NCBI GenBank assembly: GCA_023434855.1
Contig: JAEYSJ010000132.1
Span: 1-16,743, forward strand
Direction of reading: 5' to 3'
Length of the DNA: 16,743 nucleotides
Source: Bacillota bacterium
GTDB taxonomy: Bacteria; Bacillota_C; Negativicutes; JAEYSJ01
How positions within the stretch are numbered: the stretch's first letter is position 1; the number at the start of each line of letters is the position of its first letter. Shown piece after piece: positions 16,164 through 16,743 of the stretch. The position numbers and the translations under genes are program-made. Below the pieces are notes generated by a model. That model made no database searches, was not told the origin of the DNA, and saw only the letters and a program-made list of their open reading frames with translations.

Positions 16164-16743
16164 CTATATCGACCTTGCCTTATTCTCTTGTTCGAACAGT
16201 TCTTTCCAAAGATCTACTCCGTAACTGACAAGTTTTCTGGACAATTCCTCCGCATCTGTTCTGGAAAGTTGTCCTTCCTTATCAGAATTAAAAGATATAA
16301 TCAACGGTATATCATCTTGTTTATCAAATATTGGCACACATATCCAATATTTCCACTCTTTTGTCTCCTCTTCCTGGTACCGGGTAAGCAGTATTATATC
16401 ATTCTTGCATTTTGCGAAACTGGCCCTTTCTTGATAACACATGCCAACTACCCCTTGCGGGGAAGGACTTACTTCGAAATCAAGTCCCAGTTTGTCGGAC
16501 AATTCCTCAATAGGAACATAGTATTTCTTGAATATAGCTTTCCCTTGAAACAAAGCTTCAATCCATTGCTTGGGTCTGGTCCACATATTAGTGTCTGGAA
16601 CGAACGCATCTAAATTTACCCTGCCGAAACCCGCATGGGAAAATTGAATGCTTATTGCATTGAGAAAAAGTCTTTTGCTATATTTAGCCATAGAATTTCG
16701 CTGGCTTTTTACTTTGCGAAGTTTTATATCTCGCCAGGTTGCC
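16164..16743 (-). CDS. Unrecognised protein, C-terminal part with a GAF-like region (runs off the right edge)
   Basis: The frame stays open to the window end: upstream of MAKYSKRLFL (16691) it reads TWRDIKLRKVKSQRNS, and no ribosome binding site precedes that Met. The gene therefore probably begins outside the window; 175 residues follow Met16691. Counting from that Met, residues about 78-140 resemble a GAF fold: SPQGVVGMCYQERAS, then KYWICVPIFDKQDDIPLI and ISFNSDKEG, with a helical end (DAEELSRKLVSYGVDLWKELFE). GAF domains bind small ligands or mediate dimerisation in signalling proteins; no ligand can be named. The N-terminal part that would show the effector domain is missing. It is co-directional with the 53-residue gene, 77 bases away, without a clear terminator. 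The family call is tentative; that it is a real coding region is much surer. Confidence 0.6.
   Translation of the reverse strand, partial: ATWRDIKLRKVKSQRNSMAKYSKRLFLNAISIQFSHAGFGRVNLDAFVPDTNMWTRPKQWIEALFQGKAIFKKYYVPIEELSDKLGLDFEVSPSPQGVVGMCYQERASFAKCKNDIILLTRYQEEETKEWKYWICVPIFDKQDDIPLIISFNSDKEGQLSRTDAEELSRKLVSYGVDLWKELFEQENKARSI

Overview
The window is an ordinary chromosomal stretch of a spore-forming member of the Bacillota. The spore germination protease gene gpr shows that the organism sporulates. The order rlmP-like / galE / yqzL / T-box / pheS-pheT / zapA / U32 / mutS2, together with comEC-holA facing rpsT and gpr, resembles Negativicutes of the Sporomusa/Pelosinus type. That taxonomic placement is inference from gene order and protein character; no search was run. 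Every gene is on the minus strand except rpsT.

Right to left, in transcription order of the minus strand. (1) 15925-16743: the C-terminal part of an unrecognised protein with a GAF-like region, entering from beyond the right edge, then a 53-residue orphan protein ending in a clear hairpin terminator. (2) 12266-15762: comEC, the DNA-uptake channel, followed by holA, the clamp-loader delta subunit. They converge on rpsT (ribosomal protein S20, plus strand) across a hairpin-rich spacer. (3) 10669-11643: gpr, divergent from rpsT. Its own end is marked by an 18-bp palindrome. (4) 8675-10500: a SpoU-family rRNA/tRNA 2'-O-methyltransferase (YsgA/RlmP type) and galE, behind a near-consensus sigma-A promoter. 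(5) 8380-8469: a 29-residue YqzL-family micro-gene with its own excellent promoter. (6) 7050-8340: a phenylalanine T-box leader (specifier UUC) controlling pheS and then pheT, which ends at a 10-bp stem terminator. (7) 3348-4323: zapA (FtsZ-ring factor) and a DUF421/YetF-type membrane protein. (8) 1-3040: a long U32-family protein (RNA hydroxylation type, with an apparent second U32-like half), then the start of mutS2, which runs off the left edge.

The content is mostly translation (pheST, rpsT, rRNA/tRNA modification), cell division, DNA metabolism and uptake, and sporulation. I see no prophage, insertion sequence, CRISPR array, toxin-antitoxin pair or defence cluster. The points most worth a second look are the tandem U32 architecture, the overlooked YqzL and 53-residue genes, two intergenic repeat-like palindromic structures, an operator-like palindrome inside the rpsT promoter, and the unidentified protein at the right edge. 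Several starts were reassigned from ribosome-binding-site position: galE and rpsT to TTG, and gpr and holA to internal ATG codons.
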